From assembly GCA_013339895.1 (NCBI GenBank), contig JABACO010000041.1, forward strand, positions 62,001-126,000: 64,000 nt of DNA. The letters are read 5' to 3'. Under the pieces are notes generated by a model that did not search any database, was not told the DNA's origin, and saw only the letters and a list, made by a program, of their open reading frames with translations. This DNA comes from Ephydatia muelleri. Lineage: Eukaryota; Porifera; Demospongiae; Spongillida; Spongillidae. Positions 1 to 64,000 of the stretch are shown piece by piece; position 1 is the first letter of the stretch; the number at the start of each line of letters is the position of its first letter. The position numbers and the translations under genes were made by a program.

Positions 1-592
1 ACATGTGGCTGGTGCAGGGTACTGTATATACATGTGGCTGGTACAGGGTACTGTATATACATGTGTCTGGTACAGGGTACTATATATACATGTGGCTGGT
101 ACAGGGTACTATATATACATGTGGCTGGTACAGCTGTACTGTATATACATGTGTCTGGTACAGGGTACTGTATATACATGTGGCTGGTACAGGGTATTGT
201 ATATACATGTGGCTGGTACAGGGTACTGTATATACATGTGGCTGGTAGGTACTATATATACATGTGGCTGGTACAGGGTACTGTATATACATGTGGCTGG
301 TACAGGGTACTATATATACATGTGGCTGGTACAGGGTACTGTATATACATGTGGCTGGTACAGGGTACTGTATATACATGTGGCTGGTACAGGGTACTAT
401 ATATACATGTGGCTGGTACAGGGTACTGTATATACATGTGGCTGGTACAGGGTACTGTATATACATGTGGCTGGTACAGGGTACTGTATATACATGTGGC
501 TGGTACAGGGTACTGTATATACATGTGGCTGGTACAGGGTACTGTATATACATGTGGCTGGTACAGGGTACTGTATATACATGTGGCTGGTT
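1..592. repeat. 29-bp tandem repeat (about 20 copies)
   Basis: The unit is acatgtggctggtacagggt plus actgtatat, almost perfect, with one shortened copy near 245-255. Because 29 is not a multiple of 3 and the unit has no stop in most frames, it produces long meaningless ORFs in several frames. It lies in the intron immediately upstream of the first visible VPS13 exon, and its left edge is outside the window. Confidence 0.97.
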
Positions 593-637
593 ATGGTTGA
601 AAAGAGCTATATTCATTGTTAAAAAATTGTTTTTTAG

Positions 638-53886
<53,249 letters not shown>

Positions 53887-55910
53887 ATATGCTGTGTGAT
53901 TTTATGCATCATTATTGGCTATTATTAATGAGTTGTCAATATTAATAATAATGGCAATGTCAATTTACGAATCGGGGGGGGGAGGGGAACCCCATCGGGT
54001 CCTGTGGTGAGCCCCTGAAGCGAACGCTTTTTAAGCGGATAGTATTCACGAATAGTTGAAAACATAATGGGTGTACGCTTCGCGATCGGGCCGGGTCTGA
54101 GGCGGAGACGCAGAAGCTATAACTGCATGCATGCGTACGCGTTATACTATATATGGGATCGTTTCCGCGAAAAGGGACTGAACTGTATGTACATGTAACT
54201 ATCGCATTGATGATTGTAATTTTATTTTATTTTTAAAAGACTACAAATCCGGCTGTTTCGAGATGTTGCTAATTATAACACATTCGAACATTACGTACGG
54301 TATTTTTGCGTTTGGGATCCTAGAGGAGCTAATTATTTTGTCAAGAGGTGCTGTTTGCCACTACAAATTCAATATAAAAACCATTATAATTTTGAGCTAT
54401 TCCATAACCAATTTCGTACTTAAAAAGAATAATACGCACAGCCAAAGTAAGTTTTCCTCTGGCCTATAAATGCCGCGCATGTGACTACTTAAGGCAAGCC
54501 TTTTTATTAAGTGCTCAGGCGGCAACCGATTTTTCTCGAAACCCCCCAGGCAGATGGTTTTAAAACTTACTCCTACTCAAAGAGCGATCATTGTACATCA
54601 CCTTTGCGTTTAGTACATGATGGGGCTTATTTTCTGGTGAAAGAACGACACGGTTACTCGGATCAGAGATAATATATTAAAGGGATTGGAAACAACCTTA
54701 TCGATCGTCTAAACCGCAGTACAGGGCGAGGGTCGAAGCCATGCAGTGTATCAGAGATAATACATATATTATCTCTGAGTATATGAATCAAATTAGCCGC
54801 GCTTACGCTTTTACAAATCCAGTTATTTGTAGCGAACATCCCTTGGTACACATGGAATGGTAAAAAAAAAAAGATACGCAGCTTTTTTCTAATGCCTTTA
54901 CTTTTCTGTGTGGATGTCTTCGTTGCTTTTTTATACTTCTCTAGCATGGAAGGAAGAAGAGGAATTGCATTGATTTTAAGACGAGATACCAAATCAGTTG
55001 ATGTTTGTACTGTACTAGCTATCACAGAAAAGTGAAATAGGCAATGAAATGAGTAGTACGTGGCGGTGGTGTTTGATTATCAGAATAAGAGATTGACAAC
55101 TGGTTCTTGGATCCTGTGAGTCTAATAGGAGTACATGGTGGAGTGTTAGACCCAAACTCAATGGGCACTCATGTCAAGAAATTGTGGACATCAGTGCATA
55201 ACTCGGCTTAGAATTGGGATTTAGAAATTCTGATTTCACCGTTAAACTCACCAGACACTTTAGAGATTTATCACGTTATTAAAACAGCTAATTAATTTTA
55301 ATATATATTATTGTTTTCGCCTTTTAATTAATTAATTGTATGGTAGGGAAGTTAGGTGAGGCCATTGCTTTTACATAAATCCTGCCAAACTAAGGCTATC
55401 GTCGATTTTAGTGATCTAACCATACGCATGCGCGTCAATCATACGCGTTAGATTGTAACTCGTGCCCCTGCCTTCCAGAGGTCACATGAACGGTTATTTA
55501 ACTATGTTATTGTTACGGCCGGATATCGTATGTGCATGCGTCCTGACTCAACTGACGTTCCTACTATCTAGACTACTGGCGTGTGAACAGTTCTTCTCTT
55601 GACGGTGCGCTCCTTTTGGATTTCATTACACAAGGACCCATCGTACGAGCCGTTTACTACTCTGACTAAAGGTTGTTTTCCCAATTAATATTACTCTAGT
55701 ATCTATGGTTTTCCTAATAGTTGTTAGAATAATAATTGCTGGAATCATATAGGTGGCTTTCGTTCTTTTGGGTATAGTACTAGTATAAGTTAACTTAGAT
55801 AGGTCCATCGGGGTCGTTAACCACCCTCCACTTTGCACCTTGTCGGAAATAGTTCATAACCCAAACCCATGTTCTGTTCTGTGGCGTCCCTAATCTGTTG
55901 TATCCATTCT
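53887..55910. other. Downstream intergenic region, no gene supported
   Basis: After the VPS13 stop the sequence contains a G-rich block at 53974-53990, a half copy of the foldback family end (tatatgggatcgtttccgcg at about 54149) and a small inverted repeat (agagataat... at 54665 and 54735-54778). There is also a segment at about 55128-55175 (ggagtgttagacccaaactc) that resembles 62510-62550. CpG is more frequent here than in the VPS13 introns. Confidence 0.5.
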
Positions 55911-55917
55911 GTTGCAG

Positions 55918-56151
55918 TTTGTGTCCCTTCTGGGGACACCAAAAAACTTGGCCGCCAAACTTTCCTGCACTCCCGGCATATACGCTACGTAGGGAGTTAT
56001 ACAAGGGTCTGGGTACATCAAGTTGGTGGTCAGCATCACCCTCAAGCAAGCTACAAACCAGAGCCTCAAAAGGAATGGGCTGCTAAAAGACAACGATATT
56101 GTCAGAGTCCTGAACATGCTCATTCAGCGAAAAGTTAAGGCCACTCAAAGG
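55918..56151 (+). CDS. Exon-like open segment(s), unknown gene
   Basis: After a good acceptor (ctgttgcag) an open frame reads VCVPSGDTKKLGRQTFLHSR. In another frame, after a second AG at 55992, VVSITLKQATNQSLKRNGLL and DNDIVRVLNMLIQRKVKATQ run up to a donor AAAG|gtgtgt at 56152. The second has a natural-looking composition of helices. A possible next exon at 56712-56768 does not match in phase. I do not recognise the family; this may be part of a neighbouring gene or a relic. Confidence 0.25.
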
Positions 56152-56711
56152 TGTGTCGTACATGTACACAAAGCTACCTACTCTTACTACATTTGTACAT
56201 GGTGTGATGTGGGCGTGCATTATGCAATCACGGGACTACATGTATATACAGGTACTGGTACTTCTTGTGGGAGCTTATAGGGATCAGATGTGTTTCTGTA
56301 TTGTTAGAAATGCCCTAATGTGCATAAGATTAGGGTCGACTATCTTTGGTCAATAGTAACTATGAGGCAATAGTGATATCAAAAGCAAGGAGAAAAGGGT
56401 TAATGATAAGGACAAACGGAGTAGTCCTATATTTAGAGTGTAGCACACATTGTAGGACATTACATTGTTCATGTGTTCATACTACCCTTGTTCCCTTCCT
56501 TTTTTACACCACCTTTGCCTTTAAGTTCTATATCCCACCAAGTTTTTCATAGAGAATGTGTAACTACACTGTGGATCTGGGGATCCTCCCCAAACGCTAA
56601 TTTCACTAAGCAATGTTATCAGTCAATCAGAAATGATGTGAAGGACCCATTAAATATCTAATTTATGAGACAACAGTACAAACGCACACAATAGACTATG
56701 TGTGTGTGCAG

Positions 56712-56768
56712 GTGGAGGAGGAAGGAGAGCTGGTGCTAGATGATGAGGATGAGGGAGGAGTGGTGCAG
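56712..56768 (+). CDS. Possible small acidic exon, unknown gene
   Basis: Between tgtgtgtgcag and the donor gtatct lies an open 57-bp segment reading VEEEGELVLDDEDEGGVVQ. Acidic low-complexity peptide, flanked by plausible splice sites. No homologue recognised. Confidence 0.25.
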
Positions 56769-56810
56769 GTATCTGGTTGTGTTGTATTCCTCCAAGATCT
56801 TCTTACAGCC

Positions 56811-56922
56811 TGAATGCCTCCATGGAGCCAGTATTCATCATTGTGCTTGGTGTAATGCCTTTTCGATGTAGCATACTTTCATAAGCAGTCAATCCTCTGA
56901 TGATGTCCATGGAGGCATTCCA
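56811..56922. repeat. Small inverted repeat
   Basis: tgaatgcctccatgga (56811) is complementary to tccatggaggcattcc (about 56906), separated by about 80 bp. Could be the remnant of a foldback element. Confidence 0.5.
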
Positions 56923-57716
56923 TTTATTGCTAGAGAAGTACGCCCTCTTTGCATTGTCGTAGTTTTTTTTTCAACACCTCAGCATATAAAAAAATTGCAC
57001 TGCAGTTTCCATTCAGAATCACCCATCAATTGATATACACACCTTGGCCTGAAAACTTTCGTAGATTACCATACCGCCTAATGCACTCTGGTACATGGTA
57101 TACCATACAGTGCATGTATGGTGTAACATGACTCTTTTCGTAACCTCCTGCAGGTATTGACAGGAAGCTATTAATCCATTGCTTTGCCTAATAGAAAATA
57201 GTTCTCAGTACTACCTATACCTTAACGTTCTGGTGTATAGTGTCAGGATGATTGGCACTTCAGCAGATAAGGTGTTGCAAAGCTCTTGAAAGTCCTGCCA
57301 TCCATGTTAATGAACCACATTACTGATCAGTCAGGCCTTCTGCTTACCTTCAAATCCCAAATGCCTTTGATATGGTCTCATAGTCTTCACAACCTTTGAC
57401 GACAGCTATTGTGTGGTTGCCTGCATGTTCAGAAACAAATTACTTATTTTGAGGGGGAAAGGACAATGTTGTACACAGATCTACATGTATGCATCCCTCC
57501 TTGGCAAGTGTGTAGTTACTGTTGGTTTGGGTTTCATATGTGGCATGTAGGTCTAGTGACTGCATGCTATATACATGTAAGTGAGTGGGCAGCCAAATTA
57601 TTCATTGCCTATTGTCTCTGTAATTAATGTTTTTACAGCAGTTAGCAATCACCATGCATCTTCATGTGTGTAACGCAGGTACTACATGTAAGGTTTTCTA
57701 ACTGTCCACCCTTTCC

Positions 57717-57739
57717 ACACACACGCATGCACACACACA

Positions 57740-57802
<63 letters not shown>
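57717..57802. repeat. (CA)n microsatellite
   Basis: CA run on the plus strand with a few interruptions at its left end. Confidence 0.97.
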
Positions 57803-57804
<2 letters not shown>

Positions 57805-57979
57805 ACCAGTTCCTGATAAATATCTGCCTTGAGGGACTAAGATAGAAAAAGACAAGATCATCATGTTGCTCGTCCTTGAGAATTTAGCACCATCACCACT
57901 GAATTTTACAGGAATCTTCTCACCAGGCTGGAACAAAGTTGGACATTCCCCAAGCTGCAAATGAATGCAAAGATATACA

Positions 57980-58031
57980 ATATGGGACAGTGTCCAGCAA
58001 AATCACCCTTCTGGGTAGTTTTTCAAGTTTT

Positions 58032-58067
<36 letters not shown>
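57980..58067. mobile_element. MITE end related to 21556, followed by poly-T
   Basis: atatgggacagtgtccagca begins a segment similar to the left end at 21556, then agtttttcaagttttaac and a run of about 35 T (58030-58067). The matching right end was not identified. Confidence 0.4.
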
Positions 58068-58068
<1 letters not shown>

Positions 58069-58479
58069 ATAAGCCTCTATCAAATTAAATGTATTCTTAC
58101 ACATCCAAAATTGGACTATCCATCATAAAGTTATTGGGTACTGAATTTATAGTTACCCATACATTTCCATGTGCGCGTTACTTTTCTTTTGCTAGACACA
58201 CTGTCCATATACTACTGATGTTTGTAAAAACACTAACCAGTCTAGTTATCTCCTCCCGAATTGCCGTTTCAACGTGCCTATAAGACCCATCAAACGTTGG
58301 GATACTAAATAGTTTCACTGTTTTGTTGAGCTCCGATTTAGCAGCGCTAACTTTGCTTGCTCTTGGAAGGCTATCGCATTTCATTGAGAGCGCTTGGTGA
58401 AATGCATCACTCACACCGTACTTATCCAATAAATACAGGACTTCTCGTTCTCTCCTTCTCTTTGTGCATCCGAATCAAA

Positions 58480-58626
58480 AGAGAAATGCGAACACTCTTA
58501 CCGGATGCAGTGTGCAGTGTGCACACACAGGCATGTGCTGAATACCTTGTACTTTGGCAAGGCTATTCTAAGGAAGAGTGTTCATGGCTGGTGGAAGACG
58601 CCATGACGTTTGATGCAGACCAGTAA
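58480..58626 (+). pseudogene. Chromodomain-like fragment
   Basis: An open frame ending TAA at 58624-58626 includes EYLVLWQGYSKEECSWLVED, which fits the chromodomain core (Y-L-V-x-W-x-G-Y ... W). The usual Glu-Pro after the second Trp is changed to Leu-Val. Such isolated chromodomains are often the tail of retrotransposon integrases or of chromatin proteins. A GTAAGG overlapping the stop could be a splice donor, but its phase does not fit the open segment at 58902. Confidence 0.4.
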
Positions 58627-58901
58627 GGGTGTGCCTAATGCATTGGCCCACATACACCCCCCCCCCCCCCCCTCCATGTAGGAATTAAGTAGCTCAGTGT
58701 GGTCAAATTAATATCATGTGATTTTACTGCATCTCAACATCCCATTGCAGATGCTACACCCACCCTGAACCACCTCTTCGTGCACTCCTGAATAATGTTT
58801 CACATTTTTAGCTTACGTATCTGCATCACTAAAATGTAGAGTTAATCGTTCCTTTAAGTTTACAGTACCATTTAGAACAGACGTTTACATGTTTTCGTTA
58901 G

Positions 58902-59165
58902 GTTGGAAAGGAAAGGAACCCTCTGAGGCATGGACTAGGGTGCTGGTATGAAAACGAAGATTTCAATACTGAATACTTTCCTTCCTGGTCCAAGTGTCAT
59001 GATAAGTTGGGTGATGGATGCACCATTGACTTCCCTATTCGCTTACACAGTAAGTTGAAATGGTCATCTAGGACTTTTATCAAGCAAGATGATGGAACAG
59101 TAATGCCCAAGGCAAGGAGCTTTGAGGAAGTTTTAGTAGTAAACCTAGTTAAAAAAAGATGTTAG
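58902..59165 (+). CDS. Open segment after an acceptor, unknown protein
   Basis: From a possible acceptor (tttcgttag) an 87-codon frame runs to TAG at 59163-59165. It contains HGLGCWYENEDFNTEYFPSW and DGCTIDFPIRLHSKLKWSSR. Aromatic-rich and natural-looking, but I do not recognise it. It could be a last exon or part of a relic together with the chromodomain fragment upstream. Confidence 0.3.
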   Translation, partial: VGKERNPLRHGLGCWYENEDFNTEYFPSWSKCHDKLGDGCTIDFPIRLHSKLKWSSRTFIKQDDGTVMPKARSFEEVLVVNLVKKRC

Positions 59166-59207
59166 GAACATGCTCATGGTTCTCAGAACTCAATAACCAT
59201 TTGTTTC

Positions 59208-59262
59208 TTCCCATCACTGTCCCCTCCTTCCCATCACTGTCCCCTCCTTCCCATCACAGTAG
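59208..59262. repeat. Triplicated 20-bp repeat
   Basis: ttcccatcactgtcccctcc occurs two to three times in tandem. Related words (gacagtgatgggaaggaggg, opposite strand) lie at 59682-59735. Confidence 0.75.
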
Positions 59263-60240
59263 GTATTCCAGTTGTCTGGAACAATCTTTCTCACTAGCCC
59301 TCAGAGATGGGAAAAGTTTACATAAAACCCACAACTAATAACCCTCCTAATTAAATAGGTGGTACAAATGAAACCACAAAGACCTGAGTTACATATCTCA
59401 TATCTCAGCTCTTTGGCCTTCTACAACACATTTGATACATAAACATACAAACTTGTGACAACACCATACATGTACAAAGCCAAATACAAATGTCACATAG
59501 TCTGCATATTCAGTAGGCATTAAATGACCACACAAAGCTTTCCATTTGAGTTTGTCACCTGGAGGGTGGCTGGCAGTCCATGCCACATTGTTCATCAAGG
59601 TGGGTCCAATCCCTGGCCCATACCAGGTGGTCCCCACTGAGCCTGGAACCTGAACTGCTGGCAGACCACCTAGGTATGTACACAGTGATGGGAAGGAGGG
59701 GACAGTGATAGGAAGGAGGGGAGAGTGATGTGGTGCAAGGGGAACGGTACAGCACAACCAAATGGCTGACCATCTCTTGAGCATTGTTTTCTACATTGTC
59801 ATGGTGTAGTCCTGAGTACCTTGGTGGCCCCCACCATTCTTACTGCAATGATGAATGTTGAAGGTGGGCCAGCCAACAGGATTGATCCGCTCAGTGTAGG
59901 AATACAGGTAAAGATCTGAGTGTTGGGGAGGAGGTGGAGTGGGGTTGTGGTGTTTGGCATAGCAATAGTTAAAAACAGCAGCACAAGCACATGTTGCAGA
60001 GGTACAAGATACCAACCATTACCCTGTACAAGCTTCAAAAGTCACTGCAAAGCTTAACCCCCTTACAACCCGATTCTAAAAGCTGTGTGTGCCTTCATCT
60101 GTGTTAAATTTGCAGCTGCATTGTCTCCCTCTCAGCCCAGGATACTGAGCAGTTGAAAATGTTTCTACACATGCCCAAAACCACCTATACATGAAAACGT
60201 ATATACATGCACATACATGTATAGCATACATGTACACGCA

Positions 60241-60271
<31 letters not shown>

Positions 60272-60475
60272 CATACATACATACATACATAAATACATAT
60301 GTACGTACATACATACATACATACATACATACATACATACATACATACATACATACATACATACATACATACATACATACATACATACATACATACATAC
60401 ATACATACGTACGTACTTACATACATACATAAATACATACATCGATACATACATACACACACACATACATTACAT
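60241..60475. repeat. (CATA)n microsatellite
   Basis: Tetranucleotide run of catacatacata with a few AATA, CGTA and TTAC interruptions, producing ORFs of Tyr/Ile/His/Thr or Met/Tyr/Val/Cys in all frames. Confidence 0.98.
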
Positions 60476-60734
60476 TACATTACATATGTACATACACGTA
60501 CCTTAACTCATCACATGGCCTAATTGCAAGACTGGGAGAACGGGTCAACACTTACATGTACATCATCCCATTGACTATCTTGCATATCAGACTACTCCAT
60601 TATTTGTCCGAGTTGGCATTGGAAATATGTCCCCACGGGGTAAATGCCAGTCTTGAATCAAAAACGGACAATGCGTCAGAGTTTTTTGCTATAACAGACA
60701 GCCCTTAAAATACAGGGTAGTTGGCTTCAAGCAG

Positions 60735-60855
60735 TAGCGGATTGGGGAGATGTTGCCATAGATAATAGCTTTTAGTAGCTAGGGGGTCTGGAAGGTCGCT
60801 GTCAGCTCCTAGTAACCCGGACGAGGAGATCGCGCGCTCCTAGATCCGCCACTGC
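60735..60855. mobile_element. Possible short hAT-type MITE
   Basis: cagtagcggattgg at the left and tagatccgccactg at the right are roughly complementary, with CAGTRGCGGAT ends like other hAT elements here. A similar word (cagtggcggatccg) is at 30335. No target duplication found. Confidence 0.35.
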
Positions 60856-62247
60856 AGAGGGAGCCAAAAAGAACACATCCAAGGTTGAAGGGAATGATTT
60901 GTGTAAAATAAGTTACGTAGCCACAAGTCGTCGCCTCAGATCACACGTGATTATAATTGGGCACTGTCCTTATATGGCTTGTCCCTGTCGCGCGTATCGT
61001 ATATACCATTTTGTGATTGTCCGCTTCGAATTCTATATAGAACGACCACATTGACAAATGTGGATATGCACACACGCATATGGAAAAGTAGCAACAGAAA
61101 AGGAACGTTAATTTCCCAGGCCAGGGTCATGGCGCCACCACGTGGTCGAATATAAAAAGCTATAGGCCTATAGTGGCCTTACTTATACACTTAGCCTTCA
61201 GTGATGCCTTAGTTTTTCAGAAAACAAACACACGTACTCAGGTGTGTTAAGACTGGCTACACTTGATATATTTAAATGGCTGTCAAAGGAAGCATTTATT
61301 CTTACACGGACATTACCACTCGATTCATAATTAATAACCGTTTCTTTAATGTACGATTATATAATGTCGTTTCTATGGTAACGGTTACGCGCGGTGAAAT
61401 AATTGAATTGAATGTTAGAATTGAAAACCCGGATGGTTAAAATGTCGTTTTTCGCATGTTTCTGCAGTTCTTCTAATTCAAGGATAACCGTATTTAATCA
61501 CTGTAGTAGGCAATTCGATCCGTATTTTGAAACGCTTAGAGCGCTTGCAGGTAAACATTGAAACTGCGAAAAAATAAGCACATATTTAATCGTTTTTGTA
61601 TGCAACTTACGCATAGAAAGTTAAGTTTCATTTTGCCTACTGGCATTAGTTAGACCAGTAGCAAATAGATACTATATGACGTTCTTAGTCCATAGAAACG
61701 ACGCCCGGGTTTTGCAAAAACATTAAGAAACGCCCCCATATTACGGAGCGCAATGTAATAAACGGTGATGGTTGCTATGACAACTACAATTACATTAATT
61801 TGCGGGATCACTATACAAACATTTGGTACAAAGAAACATAGGCATAACAAGCATCCTTAAGGAAATGCGGCATCTTGTAATGGTTAAAATTGCTGATATT
61901 GCTAATTCCAAATATAGGTGTAGCTAGTCTTAAGATACCTGAGTAGTTTAATACGTAAAGTGCCCCAGGAACCCAGGGGAAGAAGCCTATGGGCATGAGA
62001 ACCTGGTAGAAAGTTACCTTGATCATATTAGCATCATCTGAAATGAGTCAAACAATACCTTCCTATCTTACATTCAGAGTAACAAAAAAGAATAGTGAAA
62101 AAAAATCATTATAAAAAGCAATTTTCCATACATCTCTATGGAGGAGTACTAATCCTTATGAGGAACCTCGCAGCAGTGGCTGAAAATTCCATCAACCTGG
62201 CAGAGTGATAGCTTATCATGTTATCCATCATGGGGCTTCTTTCAAAC
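60856..62247. other. No gene supported
   Basis: Mixed-composition region with several CpG-containing words. Minus-strand open frames at 61650-62026 are short and have no recognisable motif. Confidence 0.5.
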
Positions 62248-62811
62248 TTAAATAGCAACTTTCCCTGATTTATGGTATTCAAAAATGAACTTTACCCCAT
62301 ACATTTCTATGGACGCGTGCGCGGGGAATGGGACGGACGTTTGCAAAATTGGCCAGGAATTGTTAATGAGCGTCCGAAATTTCTCGCAATGTAGACTGTG
62401 CAGGTCACTGTATTTACCCAGGGAAATCACTTCTAGCTGTGGTGGTCTGGACTCAGGTAACACATCACTACACATAAGAGAACCAGTGGATTCATTCTTA
62501 TCTGGAGTACTTAGTGGAGTGTTAGACAGAAACTCAACGGGCACTTGACTAGCCAGGTCGCTGTATCTATCTAGGGAAGTCACTTCCAATTGTAATGGTG
62601 CACAGGGCTCATGTAACACATTACTACACATAAGAGAAAAGGGATGTTTATCTGGAGTACATTGTGGAATGTTAGACCCACTATCCAGGGAAGTCACTTC
62701 TAACAGTGGTGGTCTGGACTCATCGCTACACACATCAAGGAGGTGTTTATCTTTATGTATTGGAGTTGGAGAACGGTGGGTTCTTTTTCTTTCTTCATTT
62801 TTTCTGTGAGC
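62248..62811 (-). CDS. Exon-like ORF with internal peptide repeats, unknown protein
   Basis: On the minus strand an open frame of 188 codons runs from a possible acceptor (aaagtttag, exon start 62811) to a stop at 62248. It begins basic (KNEERKRTHRSPTPIHKDKH). It then has three diverged repeats of about 45-50 residues, each with PPLLEVTSLD or PPQLEVISLG followed by Ser-Asp-Leu and CTPDK/STPDK. The last 40 residues (MYGVKFIFEYHKSGKVAI at the end) are unrelated. The repetition is visible in the DNA too. No known domain; it might be the last exon of a gene extending to the right. Confidence 0.35.
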   Translation of the reverse strand, partial: AHRKNEERKRTHRSPTPIHKDKHLLDVCSDESRPPLLEVTSLDSGSNIPQCTPDKHPFSLMCSNVLHEPCAPLQLEVTSLDRYSDLASQVPVEFLSNTPLSTPDKNESTGSLMCSDVLPESRPPQLEVISLGKYSDLHSLHCEKFRTLINNSWPILQTSVPFPAHASIEMYGVKFIFEYHKSGKVAI

Positions 62812-63120
62812 CTAAACTTTCTTCCACCCATTCTAAAAACAAGTGTGAAAGAAAATAACGTCACATGGTATATAGTACGTGAATAGGACTATATTAGCAT
62901 CAAAATGTCTAAACTATTCTTATATAAAAGTGAACTTACGTTGTACTTAGAACACACTGAATATGCGCATGCAACGCTACAACTAGATGAGTGTTTAACA
63001 CCCAAAGTCTAGCTCTACTGATGTAGGAAAAACTCCCCCACAAAGATACCACACCTTTCGGATAATGCGAAATGGGCACGTGCGCAACACCCATATGTAT
63101 AAATTAAATACACGACGACA

Positions 63121-64000
63121 ATGGAAAACACGCAATGTCAAGTCCAGAAGTTCTGTAGAGTATGTGGTTATAAACTGTTTAGGGTAGAAAACGAGAGTCT
63201 CAAACAAAATACAACTGTGCTGCCTTTTCAAAGGAGCTCTTCACATGCTTTGCAATAGACATACGCAATGACACTGTTGATTTCCCAACAAGTTTCTGTG
63301 CAGAGCGTGCAGACGTGCTATGTGCAAAGTACAAGAAGCAGCAGTAAAGAAAATTGCATACAGGTGTATGGTAAAGCCATACAACTGGCTACAACATTGT
63401 CCCAGTACCTGCAAGGTAAACATACTCACATAATGTGACACACATTTACCAAGTGTGTATACATATACCTACACTTGTAATTATATACATGCGTTACCAC
63501 ACAGGAACCCACACACCAGAAGCTGGCTCCACTTACACCTAAAGGAGGTAAAGAAACCAGGGCGACAACCAGGTGTCACACCAAATGCCTTGCTTGATTA
63601 CATCAACACTATTGCACCACCAAAGGTTGTGTGCCACAGAAGGGACCCACAGTTAGCCCAAACACAATTACTGTCAGTAACAGACTTACTTAAGTGCCAA
63701 ATGCTGGTGCAGCCACTTACATTGCACTGCAATGCAGTTGTATGTACACAGTGCATCACATAGCAACATCTGCCAGCACTCAGTGCCCATGCTGTGACGA
63801 TAGTGTGAACTTGCTGCCAAGTTCAGTACAGCCAGCTCCAGCCATGATCCAACGCCGGACTCTGATGTGATGGTGTCCTGTACAACATGTAATAAGCACA
63901 TTCGGGCAGGGGATTATGGCACACATGATTGCCACAAAGCCGATGTTCAAGAGGACATATGTGCTTCCACGGTGATTCGCAGAATCCTGTCTGAAGGCAC
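63121..64000 (+). pseudogene. N-terminal-RAG1-like (N-RAG-TP-type) zinc-finger relic, runs off the window
   Basis: From ATG at 63121 the frame reads QKFCRVCGYKLFRVENESLK. After a frame change near 63230 it continues KELFTCFAIDIRNDTVDFP and TSFCAERADVLCAKYKKQ. In a third frame VKPYNWLQHCPSTCK follows. After a possible intron (about 63417-63505) come LLDYINTIAPPKVVCHRRDP and LLKCQMLVQPLTLHCNAVVC-TQC, then (new frame) VSCTTCNKHIRAGDYGTHDC. The order (Cys pair, Cys/His zinc segment, W-x-x-H-x-x-x-x-C, RING-like 'L-x-C-x-x-x-x-x-x-P-x-x-L-x-C', C-x-x-C-x-x-H/Y-x-x-H-x-C) is that of RAG1 N-terminal regions and invertebrate N-RAG-like transposon proteins. At least two frameshifts indicate decay. Family call is from motif memory. 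Confidence 0.5.

Noticed and set aside
1..592. Possible CRISPR array (regular repeats), also considered at 15927-16460
   Set aside because: Repeats are directly tandem with no unique spacers, and the DNA is clearly eukaryotic.
59398..60038. Minus-strand ORFs of 72-128 aa as a gene
   Set aside because: Natural-looking words (for example RINPVGW) are present but there is no consistent exon structure or recognised domain; not supported enough to annotate.
60165..60523. Poly-MYVC and poly-YIHT ORFs
   Set aside because: Direct translation of the (CATA)n microsatellite.

Overview
This window is eukaryotic, intron-rich genomic DNA from an animal. A non-bilaterian such as a sponge is my best guess, but that is inference. 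The evidence is one very long gene with at least 82 small exons bounded by GT-AG introns, strong CpG depletion with TG/CA runs, many minisatellites, and DNA-transposon relics of ZNF862-like hAT, foldback MITE and N-terminal-RAG1-like types. No bacterial operons, rRNA, tRNA or CRISPR arrays were seen.

From 638 to 53886 (+ strand) the window holds most of a VPS13 gene (VPS13A/C type), a bridge-like lipid-transfer protein of membrane contact sites. I traced 82 exons by eye. Their junction phases all agree and they give one open frame of 9,093 nt (3,030 codons plus TAG). The 5' end (chorein domain and start codon) lies upstream of the window. In order, the traced part carries the extended beta-groove region (638-25570), the VAB/SHR-BD adaptor-binding region (about 25484-41213), an APT1-like linker (41726-44324), the ATG2_C/DH-like amphipathic segment (47139-50254) and the PH-like C-terminus (52524-53886).

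The introns hold most of the accessory content. There are minisatellites (1-592, 1928-2408, 5130-5375, 15927-16460, 24343-25030), TG tracts, at least six foldback elements (intron 33, two abutting in intron 34, and introns 40, 69 and 76), a TA-flanked CpG-rich MITE in intron 52, and two hAT relics with identical 6-bp flanking duplications. One hAT relic encodes the N-terminal and the other the C-terminal part of a ZNF862-like protein. Intron 45 (6.6 kb) contains an almost perfect 2.07-kb tandem duplication. Each copy carries an intact antisense 242-aa GIY-YIG (T5orf172/Mug113-like) protein ending in a CaaX box, followed by a hAT MITE with an 8-bp target duplication.

From 53887 to the end no complete gene can be assembled. 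I see exon-like fragments of unknown genes, a chromodomain-like fragment, microsatellites, a minus-strand ORF with internal peptide repeats, and at 63121-64000 a frameshifted relic resembling the zinc-finger N-terminus of RAG1 (N-RAG-TP type). Residue numbers for VPS13 below count from the first codon visible in the window.
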